33,210 bases of DNA from Brachyspira pilosicoli. GTDB lineage: Bacteria; Spirochaetota; Brachyspiria; Brachyspirales; Brachyspiraceae. The position numbers and the translations under genes are program-made. Below, in pieces: positions 32,777 to 33,210 of the stretch (positions are counted from its first letter, which is position 1; every line of letters starts with the position of its first letter). A model generated the notes under the pieces. The model did no database searches, was not told where the DNA came from, and worked only from the letters and a program-made list of their open reading frames with translations. The stretch lies in contig NZ_SAXY01000051.1 in NCBI RefSeq assembly GCF_008016535.1, positions 1 through 33,210 of the forward strand, read 5' to 3'.

Positions 32777-33079
32777 TTTATTATCCTTTTATTTCATTAA
32801 AATTATACAAACATTTATAGACACTTTTCATTTTATGTAGAATTATATACGAAAAACTATTTTTTGTAAATAACTTGTAAAAAGATATATGAAAAAATGA
32901 TTTTTTATAAAGAAGATTAAAAAATATTTGAATTTTATTTAAAACCCCGCCCTTTAAAATTTAAAGCCTTTATTTCAATTAAAAATTTTTTATATTAAAA
33001 GCAAAATCAGAAAAAGCACACCCACCCAATCTTTTTTAAATTTATAATGAACACACCGCACGGTAAATGCATTATAATA
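32777..33079. other. Gap with G-rich boxes next to the right inverted repeat
   Basis: It holds CCCCGCCC (near 32944), CACCCACCC (near 33019) and ACCGCACGGT (33055-33064). The last lies 15 bases inside the inverted repeat. I see no supported gene here. Confidence 0.5.
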
Positions 33080-33210
33080 TATTAGACTTGTTTCAAAAGT
33101 CATTTTTTAACTGATAATTATATATTGATGCTAATATAAAAAATCTTGTATTTAACTTTTGTAAATGATTTCGATATCGAGTAGAAAGTATTTTATATCG
33201 TTTGAGAACT
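33080..33210. repeat. Right arm of 131-bp perfect terminal inverted repeat
   Basis: Exact reverse complement of bases 1-131. On the minus strand it reads like the left arm, but then enters non-coding DNA instead of hsdS. Any hsdS 5' part belonging to this arm would have to lie beyond the window. Confidence 0.97.

Noticed and set aside
1-33210. Site-specific recombinase for the inversion within the window
   Set aside because: I looked for tyrosine and serine recombinase motifs. The only recombination enzymes are the DDE transposases of the IS copies, whose ends do not match the 131-bp repeats.

Overview
The window is AT-rich DNA with spirochaete-style lipoproteins, sparse GC-rich intergenic repeats and a gene set typical of an anaerobic host-associated spirochaete. 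My best guess is Brachyspira or a close relative, inferred from composition and protein character rather than from a database match. Most genes are ordinary chromosomal ones: tRNA-Thr, tRNA-Leu, aroD, aroE, phoH, tsaC, a LysR regulator, an MFS transporter and a sensor kinase. Several act in surface-sugar synthesis: neuB, a UDP-glucuronate decarboxylase-like SDR, a CapD/FlaA1-like dehydratase, a sugar O-acetyltransferase and an SDR with a C-terminal zinc-finger tail.

The most striking structure is at the edges. Bases 1-131 and 33080-33210 are perfect inverted copies of each other. The left copy runs into the 3' part of a type I restriction specificity gene (hsdS). The 33-kb interval is therefore laid out like an invertible segment, or the scar of an inversion, whose ends lie in hsdS. 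No recombinase gene lies inside.

Layout: hsdS 3' part and GC-rich repeats (1-1050); LysM protein and lipoprotein operon on the minus strand (1105-3439); tRNA-Thr (3714); neuB, an exported protein, a decarboxylase-like SDR and a BFD-like ferredoxin (3883-7312); MFS transporter and divergent LysR regulator (7309-9638); lipoprotein hydrolase and acetyltransferase (9896-11580); IS copy A (11652-12687); a probable operon of small zinc-ribbon, TPR/TM2, DUF1232 and TPR-membrane proteins, interrupted by IS copy B (12782-18086); phoH (18387); capD-like/aroE/aroD operon (19920-22979); a 600-bp repeat-rich gap; HAD phosphatase and histidine kinase (23583-25953); a pseudo-receiver, tRNA-Leu and IS copy C (25959-27531); tsaC and a degenerate receiver/GGDEF protein (27695-29327); IS copy D (29454-30488); an OmpA-like lipoprotein and the SDR/zinc-finger protein (30579-32776).

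Four copies of one IS481-like element of about 1035 bp, each with a target duplication of about 15 bp, shape the right two thirds. One splits the TPR/TM2 gene. One carries a nonsense codon in its transposase and appears to donate a -35 box to the neighbouring acetyltransferase/hydrolase operon. The 12.8-18.1 kb operon is the best candidate for an undescribed multi-protein system.
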